Of a stretch of 24,733 bases of DNA, positions 16,054-24,658 are shown piece by piece. Within the stretch, counting starts at the first letter, position 1. Each line of letters starts with the position of its first letter. Location of the stretch: contig JASCIV010000315.1 of assembly GCA_030374735.1 (NCBI GenBank), positions 1 through 24,733 of the forward strand, written 5' to 3'. This stretch comes from Gracilaria caudata (lineage: Eukaryota; Rhodophyta; Florideophyceae; Gracilariales; Gracilariaceae). Both the position numbers and the translations under genes were made by a program. Below the pieces are notes generated by a model. That model did not search any database. It was not told where the DNA came from and worked only from the letters and a program-made list of their open reading frames with translations.

Positions 16054-16914
16054 TCATACTGAAAGAACGTCTGGGGCAAAGGCAACAGTCCTTCCGTTCA
16101 AAATCTGAACCGGTCTAGCGTTCCCAAACTCCATTCCGTCAACCACTGCCTGGAAAAGCTTCACTTGAAGCGGTGACACAATTTGTCTGGTTTCGGCCAA
16201 GATCCAAGTCACTCCCTCTGTACAAGGAGGTGTGGTCAGAGATCCAGGATACATACAGAATGAAGTATCTTCTTCCAAAAATGCACCCGTATTTACTACG
16301 AACTGTGTCTTACCCCTGATAACTTTAGATAGAATTGACGATAAAGCCCTGTTACGTCTCTTAGAGGACGGTGCATTCGTAATGCAATCACCTTGCCCTA
16401 CATATGAAAACAAAACTGAGACGACTAAAAGAGCACCATCCGAAGATTGATGTACCATGTGTGCCTCCAAAGGATAAGAAACTCCCCCGATATGATGTTC
16501 ACTCGGTGAATGGAAATGTATGTTGATCAGATCAAACTCGATTCCGTTGAACTCTGTGGTACCACAGGTTCCTTCCTCTGCACAATCGAGCTCAAAATTC
16601 AATGTGGTTCTAACAAAGTTGAAGTTGGTTTTTGTGGTCGATATAACCGGTTCCTCATCGAGAACGGTTGTTTCCACTCCCGACGTGCCAGGGCAGGGAA
16701 AGTCAATGGGACTCTGTGCTGTTCCAGAACCACAAGTGGCGAAACTGGGAGTTATACTAGACCAGTTCGCAGGCCCGTCAATGGCTGAGGGATCATACGA
16801 AAATGTCGGAGATGATTCGTCTTGTCGGGAAACAGAGGGAATTGGACTTCTGAAGGCCCACAACGACTTCACTGAGGTGACCATAAATGTGACGAAGAGC
16901 AGTATGTGGATCAT
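16054..16914 (-). CDS. Secreted alpha-carbonic anhydrase, copy 2
   Basis: The 286-residue paralog of the gene at 13277-14140 is on the same strand, 1.9 kb away (tandem duplicates). Zinc ligands are H133, H135 and H152, with SLTTPPC (T227) following. It has the same signal peptide for its first 20 residues, after which residues 21-31 differ (FRSPIPSVSRQ) and one residue is missing relative to copy 1. Its C-terminus is also different (about residues 250-286, ending VLSV against VLSE). The catalytic core DNA is identical to copy 1 over 548 bp. The ATG at 16914 is the only start: upstream codons in this frame have no ATG. It overlaps the TGA of a 27-codon upstream ORF. All catalytic residues are present, so both copies should be active and may differ mainly in expression or in the ends of the protein. 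Confidence 0.95.
   Translation of the reverse strand: MIHILLFVTFMVTSVKSLWAFRSPIPSVSRQDESSPTFSYDPSAIDGPANWSSITPSFATCGSGTAQSPIDFPCPGTSGVETTVLDEEPVISTTKTNFNFVRTTLNFELDCAEEGTCGTTEFNGIEFDLINIHFHSPSEHHIGGVSYPLEAHMVHQSSDGALLVVSVLFSYVGQGDCITNAPSSKRRNRALSSILSKVIRGKTQFVVNTGAFLEEDTSFCMYPGSLTTPPCTEGVTWILAETRQIVSPLQVKLFQAVVDGMEFGNARPVQILNGRTVAFAPDVLSV
16223..16770. repeat. 548-bp tract identical to 13446-13993
   Basis: Counterpart of the tract in copy 1. It covers the codons for roughly residues 49-231, with the zinc site and the Thr-Thr-Pro-Pro-Cys motif. Promoter, upstream ORF, signal-peptide junction and C-terminus lie outside it. Confidence 0.9.
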
Positions 16915-16994
16915 TTTGAATTCGAGAGGGGCGCAGGAATCATCCGAAGAGAACCTTTTGTGAACGGAATTTGGGCGGTAGCAGAGACTGTCAT
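16911..16994 (-). CDS. 27-codon upstream ORF of carbonic anhydrase copy 2, overlapping its start
   Basis: The first ATG after the TATA box is at 16994. It opens 27 codons ending PAPLSNSK, with a TGA that overlaps the enzyme ATG as ATGA. The distance from uATG to enzyme ATG is 80 bases, as in copy 1. Compared without gaps, the 84-bp ORFs share about 57 bases. In the last seven codons before K/R, all four differences (CCC/CCT, GCC/GCG, CCT/CCC, CTT/CTC) are synonymous in the upstream-ORF frame. The start context is weak (T at -3). Confidence 0.6.
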   Translation of the reverse strand: MTVSATAQIPFTKGSLRMIPAPLSNSK

Positions 16995-17031
16995 CGAGTC
17001 TTGAATGGTCGAAGAAACGAAGATGAAGTTC

Positions 17032-17038
17032 TTATATA
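17032..17038 (-). promoter_or_regulatory. TATA box of carbonic anhydrase copy 2
   Basis: TATATAA on the minus strand, 118 bases before the ATG at 16914, in the same local context as copy 1. Confidence 0.75.
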
Positions 17039-17060
17039 GGTTTGTGCTCGAACTGCAAGC

Positions 17061-17077
17061 AGGGAAAAGAAGCGCCC
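17061..17077 (-). promoter_or_regulatory. Promoter block shared with copy 1
   Basis: Same 17 bases as 14288-14304 at identical spacing from the TATA box. Confidence 0.55.
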
Positions 17078-19833
17078 AGATGAAATGCATTGGTAGGAAT
17101 TTCGATGCTTTTGGAGGAACCACACGTCCTATCCTATTGTCCACGAGAAGAAACTAACATGAAACTTGGATTCGTAGCCAGCACATTCGAAAGAGAATAT
17201 CTATTGGTGATCAAAAAATTTTTATGGCTATGTTTGATAAGAGCATGGAATGAATTCAGTCATCAGGCAGCAAGGATGGAAGATTAAACTATGGGCCTCC
17301 GTCATAGAATTCCATTGTCAGCAGCAAGGAATGTAATGAAGGTGAACAAGATCGGAAATGATGATTTCGTAGTACAGAGTAATGTCTAACTCAGATTTTC
17401 TAGTAAGGCTTGGTTGATTCACGAGAAGTTGGCGAAAATATCACTTGCCCATGAAGAGTGATGCCTACTGGAAAAGCTTAATTGCCCTGTTTCTTTCCGA
17501 TTTCCATGTTGGGGGTAAGCAGATTCTACGTTGGACCGTTTTTCAACATCTTCAATGCCCAGCCATGATGCAAACCCATTGATGGTCACCTTATGGCCAC
17601 CTCATCGATATTTCTCCAAAACTACACCGCGACACCACCATCACTGGGTGAGTCATCTGTGAAGGTAAAATTGACAATTTCGAAAAAATTTGATTTTCCG
17701 TACGGCACATAGCGTCACTTCAGCTCTCTAGATATGGAGGGCACCACGTTTCACTAACTATTAAAAAGAAATCAGACACTACCTATTTATTGAATATTTT
17801 TGAAGCGTTATGACTACCCTTTTTTGAAAAAGTGGTGACTGTCACTACCCCAAATAGCAAAACAGTTAGTCACAAATATTCCCCTGGACTATAGTCCCCG
17901 TAAAAACACTAGTCTACAATTAAAACAGATCTTCATGTCACTGGTCATTATTTCATCTCAATATGCTGCAGATTTAATCGGTAAAAGTTCGAAAGTTGAT
18001 GTAATGACCCAAAATTAACTCCAAGCAAAACAGAACCGTTTGCATGTACGTAATTACACGCTATTAATATTGGAGACCGAAAAGTCCTTAACGTTCTTCT
18101 TGATTCCAGACTCAAATTAATGGCCAGAACCGTGGTTGGCGTGAAACTGGAAGGATGAGGGGGCTTAGAAAGCTTCAACCATTCGCCGGCTATCCAGTTC
18201 ACAGCTGAGGAGCAGCCGCCGCTTTCATGTATACGCTTTGACGGCCTCAGGCTTGTTTGTCAGTGAAGGCGCACTACCGACTCCACCCGCCCTTCCTACT
18301 TGATAATTCTAGCCAAACACCTGAATTAAGGCTAGAACATCCACAATTCTACACATATGCCTACCTACTTTACTGAATTGCTGAATTGTTCCACAAGTTC
18401 ATAGCGCAGAGCAACATTTGAGAAATTTTTAGAATGGCTGAAATTGTGCTGACCTTCATTTATAAGAGGCGGCCCTACTTCCTTTACATAGGTAGGAAAG
18501 GAACACTTTGTTTTATTAGTCCTAGATAGTAACTCAACTACAACTTACTGCGTTTGAGAGGCTTGGACACCGTCGCTGGCGAGTGCGACATTTTTTTCTC
18601 CTTTACATAACTATCAAATATTTATCAGCTTCACAGAGTCCAGCTCGCGCATGATGACTCGTTCTTCCGAAGCGCGGATTGAAGAAGATGCGGAAAATCT
18701 TTTCATGGCGTTGGCGAAACAAATTTGAAGTCCAGATGTAATTTCACAGGCGCTGTACAACCGTACCGCCAACATGAAATCATATCGACATTGGAAAAGA
18801 AATGTCAAAGTTGACTGCTTTCTCTACCGATTCGAGTTGTCTACGTTGGCTATTACGGACGCTGGACTAGCGTTCGGATACGTTTTTACTCACACAGCTT
18901 TGGCATGATGGATGTATTTGCTCGAGACTTCTTCCCCTTGTGACACTCGCAGATCCAAGACTCTCTCATTATCCCTGCATCCTAATGCTCGTCCGCTGTT
19001 AGATCTATATCACGGGTTGCATGGATATTGTGTGGGAGTAGTAGCGGGCGAGGTTTGCAGAAATGAGAGGGGTAGGGCGGATACAGAGTGCTTGCTTGTC
19101 GGTGGGCGGCGACCTGAAGATGAAGAAATCTTTGTAGCGGTTTGGGCTCTCTTTTATGCAATGGGAGCTGCGGGGAAGAAGCGTGGGGTAGGAAGAGAGA
19201 GCATGTGTTATGAATTGCGAGGTTTTTAATTGAAACAGCATTGATAATCTCGTGATCATGCTCAGCGGTGATGTGGACGCTATGCCTCGTGAGCGCCACA
19301 TGAGAAGTAGTACTGTACCTTTGTACATGAGACCTTTTTGGGCTGTGCTGTTATGAGACAATGGTTGGAATTGATTGGGACTTCATGTTGTGCTGGTTGA
19401 CATAATGGTACAAAGCCGTGCGCACGTGACGATGGGGCGTGTGAAGCTGGCGGCGACGCCGGTGACTCAAATTCAAAGTATGCAAACTGGTTGTGAGGTA
19501 GTCAAGATTATGTATGGAATACATACCATGGAACGTCGCAATTTGCTGCAACGTGGGTTCAAGCGTGATGAACTTTGTGTTAGGGATGGTGTGCATCGCT
19601 TTTTGATGGCTTTGGACGGATGATACGCTTGCCGTGCAATAGCGTTATAATTGAAATTAGAGCGACTTCCAATTGCCACAACGCTTGACTTGCATTTTGC
19701 TAAGGCTGCTTTAGGCATTAAGAGCGCGGCTCACAGTTCGTTGACGCATACGTGATTGTGTTGGTGAGCGCTGAGCTATAGAGCATAAAGGTCCTTATCG
19801 TACTGATCGCTCCCGTGTGAGAACTGGTCTTGA
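17078..19833. other. Long gene-poor region
   Basis: No open frame here has a recognisable domain. Frames at 17948-18202 (-), 18912-19229 (+) and 19375-19623 (+) were read and not accepted. A TTTATAAG at about 18457 (+) has no gene after it. Three ACTACC words at about 31-35-base spacing around 17778-17850 and a nearby imperfect GTGGTGACTGTCACTAC inverted repeat may be the relic of a transposon end. I could not find flanking target duplications. Confidence 0.35.
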
Positions 19834-20043
19834 CTACTTGTGGGAGTGGGTTTCGGGAATGTTGGGTTCTATGCTTTTGTGCCACTCCTTGGAGACGTCC
19901 ATCGCATCTCCAGGAGACGCGGGGGCCACGAAAGCCCGCTCTGAAGCATCATGGTAAAGCTTCACCTGCTTTGAATTCCAATCGTCCCCCTGATTGCAGC
20001 CCAACACGCGACCCCGCTTCAATTTCATACCACCACGATGCAT
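19834..20043 (-). CDS. Possible small protein or exon (69 residues), unknown
   Basis: This ATG-started frame has a balanced, soluble composition (QGDDWNSKQVKLYHDASERA, then FVAPASPGDAMDV) and a tendency to G or C in third positions, which makes it look more coding-like than the other short frames nearby. There is no recognised domain, no clear promoter, and the opposite strand is also open (19830-20048). It may be an exon of a larger gene. Confidence 0.2.
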   Translation of the reverse strand: MHRGGMKLKRGRVLGCNQGDDWNSKQVKLYHDASERAFVAPASPGDAMDVSKEWHKSIEPNIPETHSHK

Positions 20044-20220
20044 GGTGACTGTCGCCGAGACGTTTTCGCAAATGCAGTTGAAATGACAGCCTCAGCTAAT
20101 TCAGAAACGCTCGCTCATTTCCTTCCGACACCTCATCCCCGCCATTGCCAAGTGCATAAAGAGGAGCACATACTGCGCCGTATCCTTCATGCCTTTTCTA
20201 GTCGCCGCCCCCCGACGAAC

Positions 20221-20465
20221 AACCACTCCCTACCCAATCCCTCTTTTCTTCTGCCAACCCTAGTATCCCCTGGCAGTCGTCCTTCTCCAGACTGCTCTTG
20301 TCAGTCGAGTAGGGTCATTTTCTCCTTTCACTCCACGACCCTTTCCTTTCAATTCCTTCTCCCCTTTCCACTGCCTGTCTCCCAACTTCCTAATCCGCTT
20401 CCCTTCTCCCCTCTCATTTCTTACTTGTCTCTTCAGCTGCAATCGCGAGCCTCTTTCTCCCACTC
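20221..20465 (+). promoter_or_regulatory. Polypyrimidine tract, possible transcription initiation region
   Basis: About 245 bases are strongly biased to C and T on the plus strand, with runs such as CCCTTCTCCCCTCTCATTTC. Similar CT-rich stretches precede the start at 1409 and end the window (24659-24733), so this may mark a 5' leader of a plus-strand gene beginning near 20483-20550. It encodes nothing convincing. Confidence 0.3.
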
Positions 20466-20549
20466 ACTGCCCAATGCATCGTTATGGACATTGATTTCTC
20501 GCCACCCTTCAACTCGCCACTGCTCTAGAAAGATAATCGACATGCAACT

Positions 20550-20744
20550 ATGGTATATTATCCCGACCATGTGAGTCCTACCCACGAAGGGCAAGAAATG
20601 ATGGACAACATGAACACAACGGTTGCAAATGTAGAGTTGATTTCGAAACTAGGCGTGCTAACAAGTAGATTTGCCACAAACAGTGACATCAGAGGGAAGC
20701 GCAAAGAGGAGAGGCTGGGACCGAAGAGAACGTTGCGTTGGTGA
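20550..20744 (+). CDS. Possible short protein or first exon, unknown
   Basis: A 64-residue frame follows the polypyrimidine tract, starting MVYYPDHVSPTHEG and ending in a Lys- and Arg-rich tail. A potential donor (GGTAAAG near 20750) lies just past its stop in another frame. A second frame, 20738-21001, is also open, so the two may be pieces of a spliced gene. No domain is recognised. Support is only positional. Confidence 0.2.
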   Translation: MVYYPDHVSPTHEGQEMMDNMNTTVANVELISKLGVLTSRFATNSDIRGKRKEERLGPKRTLRW

Positions 20745-21001
20745 AGAAGGTAAAGACTCCAAACACTCTTGGATTGATAGAGGTGCGTTCCTCTGCTGGT
20801 ATGTCAGCTTACGACGTCAGGGTGAATGCTGGGCATGTCAGAGGGATCAGAGAATTATGTGTACAGGAAAATTTCCTCGTGCGCAGGCGCCGTATGATAC
20901 GTGCGAGTGAAGAATGGGCGCACAGTGACCGCGCTGGTGAGAACGGTCAACAGCTCGATGCACATTGCGAGCGACTGAGCGAATCAAATCCATTCCACTG
21001 A

Positions 21002-23366
21002 CGGGGGACTAGGCAGTTCGGTTGGACACGGACGACAATTCTATGACTAGTTCTACTTTATGTTGTAGTTGTTCACTGACAAGTGAGCGTTGTATGAAGC
21101 GGCGATTGGACGGCCGCATGGGGCGTTCCAGTAAGGCCAGCGCGCGCGCTGTCGCGGGGCGTGCTGCGAAATGCCATCGGCGACAGCCACGGCGATGGTG
21201 CGTGGCGGGCACAAGCGCGCGTCTATGTCGCAGACGAATGTTCGCGGAGCTACGGGTAGCTGATGGAGCAATCAAGACGGTGCTACCAGCCGCTGGCCAC
21301 GTGTGTGGCGGTGTTGGGCGCTTGCACAATGGAACAGCTTGTCACCGGGCCAGCACGCAAATATCCTTGCGACAAGCAATCGATGCTTGCAGAAGAGAAA
21401 GGTTATTTTAAGCACTTGCCTCTGTTGCATGGCGCAAGTGTTGCGGCTTTGACAGCGTCGCGAGATTCGATCACATGCGCTCATCGATATGATATTGGCA
21501 GCCGCAGCACGGACATGGCTTCTCTTGCATTAAAGCTTACAGATAGATTTAGGAGAAACTTCATTGAAAAGAACAGCAACAAACGGACGGAAGCACAACA
21601 AAGGTAAAGAGTACGAAGTGGTGGACGGGAAAAGAGAACGCTAAAAATGCAACGCCGACTTGAAAAGGTCAAGACTCCATTCAGCTTCATTACGTAACAC
21701 TCTGCTTTATGACGAACAAAGCATCACTGAAAGACACGACAACAACCCAATGGGCGGCTGAAAAGCTCAAACGTGTGTAACACTGGAAATGCACAGCACA
21801 TCAATTCGAATGGTTTCGAATTACAAAGTAATGCTCCGATTAGAACACTGTTCTCGTATTAAAGGCAGCTGATTAGATTTGTGAAGCGCGGAGAAGGTCA
21901 GAGGACAAGAAACTACCTGCCACTCCGTCTTCTTGGTGCGCGGCATCGTGATCTTCGCCCGTGATCTGGCATAATGTGCACGATGCAAAGGGGTGGGGAG
22001 ACTTTTGGCACGAATCACTTAACTTGTTAGTTGGACATTTCCGGGTGCGCAGTTGTGGCTGGTGTTTTGAAAGTGCTCTGGCAAAAGAAACGTCAGGTGT
22101 GCATGAGGCACGACAATGTAGAACGTGTATTTCGGCAGATGGCAGAGCTCACGTCACTGATTTGAGTATTTGTAAAGATTGCTGTTAACTGCGCAAGGGC
22201 GGATAAGGAGCAAAGATGCGCCATGTCGGGGGCAAAAGCCTACAAGTTTGAGCACTTCGCCAGCCTTCCGTGTTTCATACGAAGACGGAGGCTGTTTGAG
22301 ACGGCGCGTGGACGACGTGTACAAGTTGTAGCACTGCGTGTACCTGTTCCCCCGGTACTGTAGTTACGTTTGGTGGTTTCTATTTTTTGCTTTTTGTGCT
22401 TTTTCTGGAGTGTGTGATCCATTGCTGTGCTCGTGTGACACGTGTGCGATGGCTGACGTGACACGCTCGCCGCCAACCGCGCGAAGGGGGTCGCAGGCTT
22501 CCGCTGTGCAGCCGCATACCTTCGTAGATATCTACGCCGATGATTATGCGAACGCGGCGCCGACGGGGCACGGCTGCGCGCGTTGAGTTGGAACGGTGGA
22601 AGGGGCGCCGTTGGCGTTGATGAGCAACGCGCTGTTTTGCATGTGTGAGGTACGCTGCGAGCAACGTACAGCAATGCATGCGGCAAATGCGAGCTGTATG
22701 CGTGCTTCACGTGTAGCTTTTGATCTCAAACGTTAGCTCCAGCCGCAATAATAATGACGCACAGCGGACGACGAATTCGGTGCCGCGCCTCTCAAAAAGA
22801 ACGCGCTTCCGCGCTGGCAGCTACTCTATTTTGGGAGCAGAGCCAAACGTGTTTTTGAGCTGTGAGAGAAAAACGGATTTGGTTTTGGGGGACGGGCAAA
22901 TGACGTGGTGTGCTGACGTTGAGCTTTGCCCGTATGCAGCAAAAAAATGTTGGGGCGGTTTGGTGCGTTTTCACGGCGAGTGAAGAGCAACGTAATTCGG
23001 TGCAAGGGCTGCACAGCACGTTTGTATGCCGCGTAAAATTACGTGCTGCCGCGTGCGAACCGACAAGGCTGTAGTGGAAACAGCACACACACACAGCGTG
23101 TTTGAAAGCGCTACCTCGCGGCAAGGAGAGCGCGTATCGGCACAATGACTGGAAAGCGAACAGCCGACAGAACGGATGCACAACGCTGTTTATGCATTAC
23201 ACAGCTGAACATAGAGAACGAAGCATATCGGCTCCCAAAAATGGGCGTGCCAGCGGTGTGAAAACTGCTTCACCAGTGGCGCCCGACCGAAAAACTGCGC
23301 GCGAGTGCGACGAAAAACGAAGCGCTGTGAGCGACGAAGCGCGAACCGAAAGCGTGGGGAAGGGGG
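21002..23366. other. CpG- and GC-rich region without a convincing gene
   Basis: Many overlapping open frames on both strands (for example 21022-21411 on + and 22240-22710 on -) have Arg-, Cys- and Ala-rich translations typical of chance frames in GC-rich DNA. I accept none. A 14-bp palindrome CGTAGATATCTACG lies at 22523-22536. The promoter of the zinc-finger gene lies at the right end. Confidence 0.4.
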
Positions 23367-23373
23367 TATAAAA
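23367..23373 (+). promoter_or_regulatory. TATA box of the zinc-finger gene
   Basis: TATAAAA, 113 bases before the ATG at 23480, after a purine-rich GGGGAAGGGGG. The out-of-frame ATG at 23395 lies at about the expected initiation point and may or may not be in the transcript. Confidence 0.65.
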
Positions 23374-23479
23374 CTGCATCGCGCCGCGCCCACAATGAGG
23401 GCGGACGTAACCTCAACACACACAGCACGAAACGAAAAAGCAGAGAAAGCATACAGAAAAGCACAGAGAAAGCAAAGCA

Positions 23480-24284
23480 ATGTCCAACGCAGGCAATCGG
23501 CAGAAATGGATGCCGTCTCTGACGCCACCTCGCGCGCTGGCGTCGCTGCTCACATCGGACAAGCGACACGGCGGCGGCGGCGCGGGCGCATCTGCGTCTA
23601 CGACTGCGGCGACGGCGGGTCGCCGCGAGAAACCGAGCGATGAACTGGCCAGGGCGGCCATGAGGCTGACTGGACGCGACGGCGGCGGCGGCGGCGGCGC
23701 TGCTGCTGCCGCTGCCGCTGCCGCTGGTGGCGGCGGTGGCGGAGGTGGCGGAGGTGCGCCGTCGAGAGGGGGGACGCGACCGTGGAAGTGTCGGCACTGC
23801 ACAGAGAGCTTTGCCAGCAGAAGTGGACTGGCGGCGCACTGCGCCACGCATGGCGGCGAGAAATACAGTTGCATCCAGTGCGGCGCCAAGTACCGCTCGA
23901 CGCAGGCGCTGGGCGTGCACAACGCGGTACGTTGACGAGCACACGAGCCACTGGCGCGCGAGAGAGAGAGAGAGAGAGAGAGTCTGACGTGTTTTTTTTT
24001 TTTTAATGCAGATGATGCATCGCTGCTGCGGGCGCATCAAGTGCGAGCAGTGCGGGTCGCGCTTCTCCAACGGGTCGGTGCTGAGTCGGCACGTGAAGAC
24101 GGTGCACCTCAAGCAGCGACGGTGGGAGTGCGGCGTGTGCAAGTCGCGCTTCGGCCAAAAGTCGCACCTGGAGAAGCACGCGCGCACGGTGCACCGCTCG
24201 GACGCCAAGCTCGCGTGCGCCGTGTGCGGCGCGCGCTTCAGCCGCTCGGCCGAGCTGGAGACGCACCGCCGAACGCAGCACTGA
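23480..24284 (+). CDS. Five-finger C2H2 zinc-finger protein (two exons: 23480-23926, 24012-24284)
   Basis: The joined 239-residue product has five tandem C-X2-C-X12-H-X3/4-H fingers: C104-H124, C131-H152, C160-H181, C189-H210 and C218-H239. It is probably a DNA-binding transcription factor. The splice is supported by chemistry: exon 1 ends inside finger 2 after its first His (H147), and exon 2 supplies the second (H152 in ALGVHNA|MMH), restoring perfect spacing in phase 0. Fingers 3-5 have RF cores and TVH/TQH ends. Before the fingers, residues 31-35, 68-73 and 83-92 are poly-Gly and 74-82 poly-Ala, from GGC/GCT repeats. The first 30 residues contain LTPPRALASLLTSDK, a possible partner-binding segment. 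It ends convergently with the tRNA gene 73 bases away. Confidence 0.88.
23927..24011 (+). other. 85-nt intron of the zinc-finger gene with (AG)n and T13
   Basis: GTACGT donor and a TGCAG acceptor. The intron contains about ten AG repeats at 23961-23982 and a run of 13 T before the acceptor. If retained, translation stops almost at once (NAVR then TGA), leaving one complete finger. Confidence 0.85.
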
Positions 24285-24325
24285 ATATGAAAAAAGGGCG
24301 CGCAAAAACGCAACGCAACACGACG

Positions 24326-24333
24326 AAAAAAAA
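24326..24333 (-). terminator. Pol III T-tract terminator for tRNA-Glu
   Basis: Eight T on the minus strand, 24 bases past the tRNA 3' end. It lies in what should be the 3' UTR of the convergent zinc-finger gene. Confidence 0.75.
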
Positions 24334-24357
24334 TGGAGCGCGCGCCGGATATAGAAG

Positions 24358-24454
24358 CTTCCCGTGCGGGGCTTGAACCCGCGATCTTCCCGGTGAAAGC
24401 GGGACATCCTTGATGCGACTGTGCTGTGCCAGTAAACCACTAGACCAACGGGAA
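24358..24454 (-). tRNA. tRNA-Glu (anticodon UUC) interrupted by a 24-nt D-loop insertion
   Basis: Read on the minus strand, the gene has a perfect 7-bp acceptor stem (TTCCCGT with ACGGGAA). It has a D-stem (GTCT with GGAT), a 5-bp anticodon stem (TCCCG with CGGGA) around CTTTCAC, and a 5-bp T-stem (GCGGG with CCCGC) with loop TTCAAGC. The anticodon TTC is at 24395-24397. The A-box (TGGTCTAGTGG) and B-box (GGTTCAAGCC) are intact. Without 24411-24434 the molecule is 73 nt with a G discriminator and has a normal tRNA-Glu D-loop (AGTGGTTA). There is no anticodon-loop intron. The CCA is not encoded, as expected for a nuclear gene. All stems are intact, so I think it is a working gene with an unusual intron, not a pseudogene. 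Confidence 0.92.
24411..24434 (-). other. Putative ectopic tRNA intron in the D-loop
   Basis: About 24 bases separate the conserved GGTT and AGGAT of the D-arm. The exact ends could slide by a base or so. TGGT in the 5' exon can pair with ATCA at the intron's 3' end (one G.T), giving a possible 4-bp central helix of a bulge-helix-bulge substrate for tRNA-splicing endonuclease. I could not fold it properly. Confidence 0.75.
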
Positions 24455-24658
24455 CGCATCGTGGGCGCGCGTGTGCTGCCCCTCGTCGTCGTGCCTTTGA
24501 ACGCGCTGTCTCTTCGCGTTTGGCGCGCACGCAAACGGCGCGCAAACGCGCGCGCAGCTTGCGTTCCGCACATACAAATATTTGCAGCGTCCGCCGCGTT
24601 CCCGCCAGCAGAAGCTGACAACGCGCTTGTCCTCGCGGCCCCTCGCATTGCCGTCGTT

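Noticed and set aside
17741..17900. Possible transposon end with ACTACC words and an imperfect inverted repeat
   Set aside because: No matching opposite end or target-site duplication could be found by eye.
22240..22710. 156-codon minus-strand frame
   Set aside because: Basic, Ser/Thr-rich chance frame in GC-rich DNA with several competing frames.
23395..23643. Out-of-frame ORF starting just after the zinc-finger TATA box
   Set aside because: Its ATG lies at or before the expected start of transcription, and the translation is low-complexity and overlaps exon 1.
23270..24313. 347-codon minus-strand frame opposite the zinc-finger gene
   Set aside because: It mirrors the GC-rich exons and the repeat tracts and is Arg-, Ala- and Ser-biased. 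The + strand has the conserved fingers.
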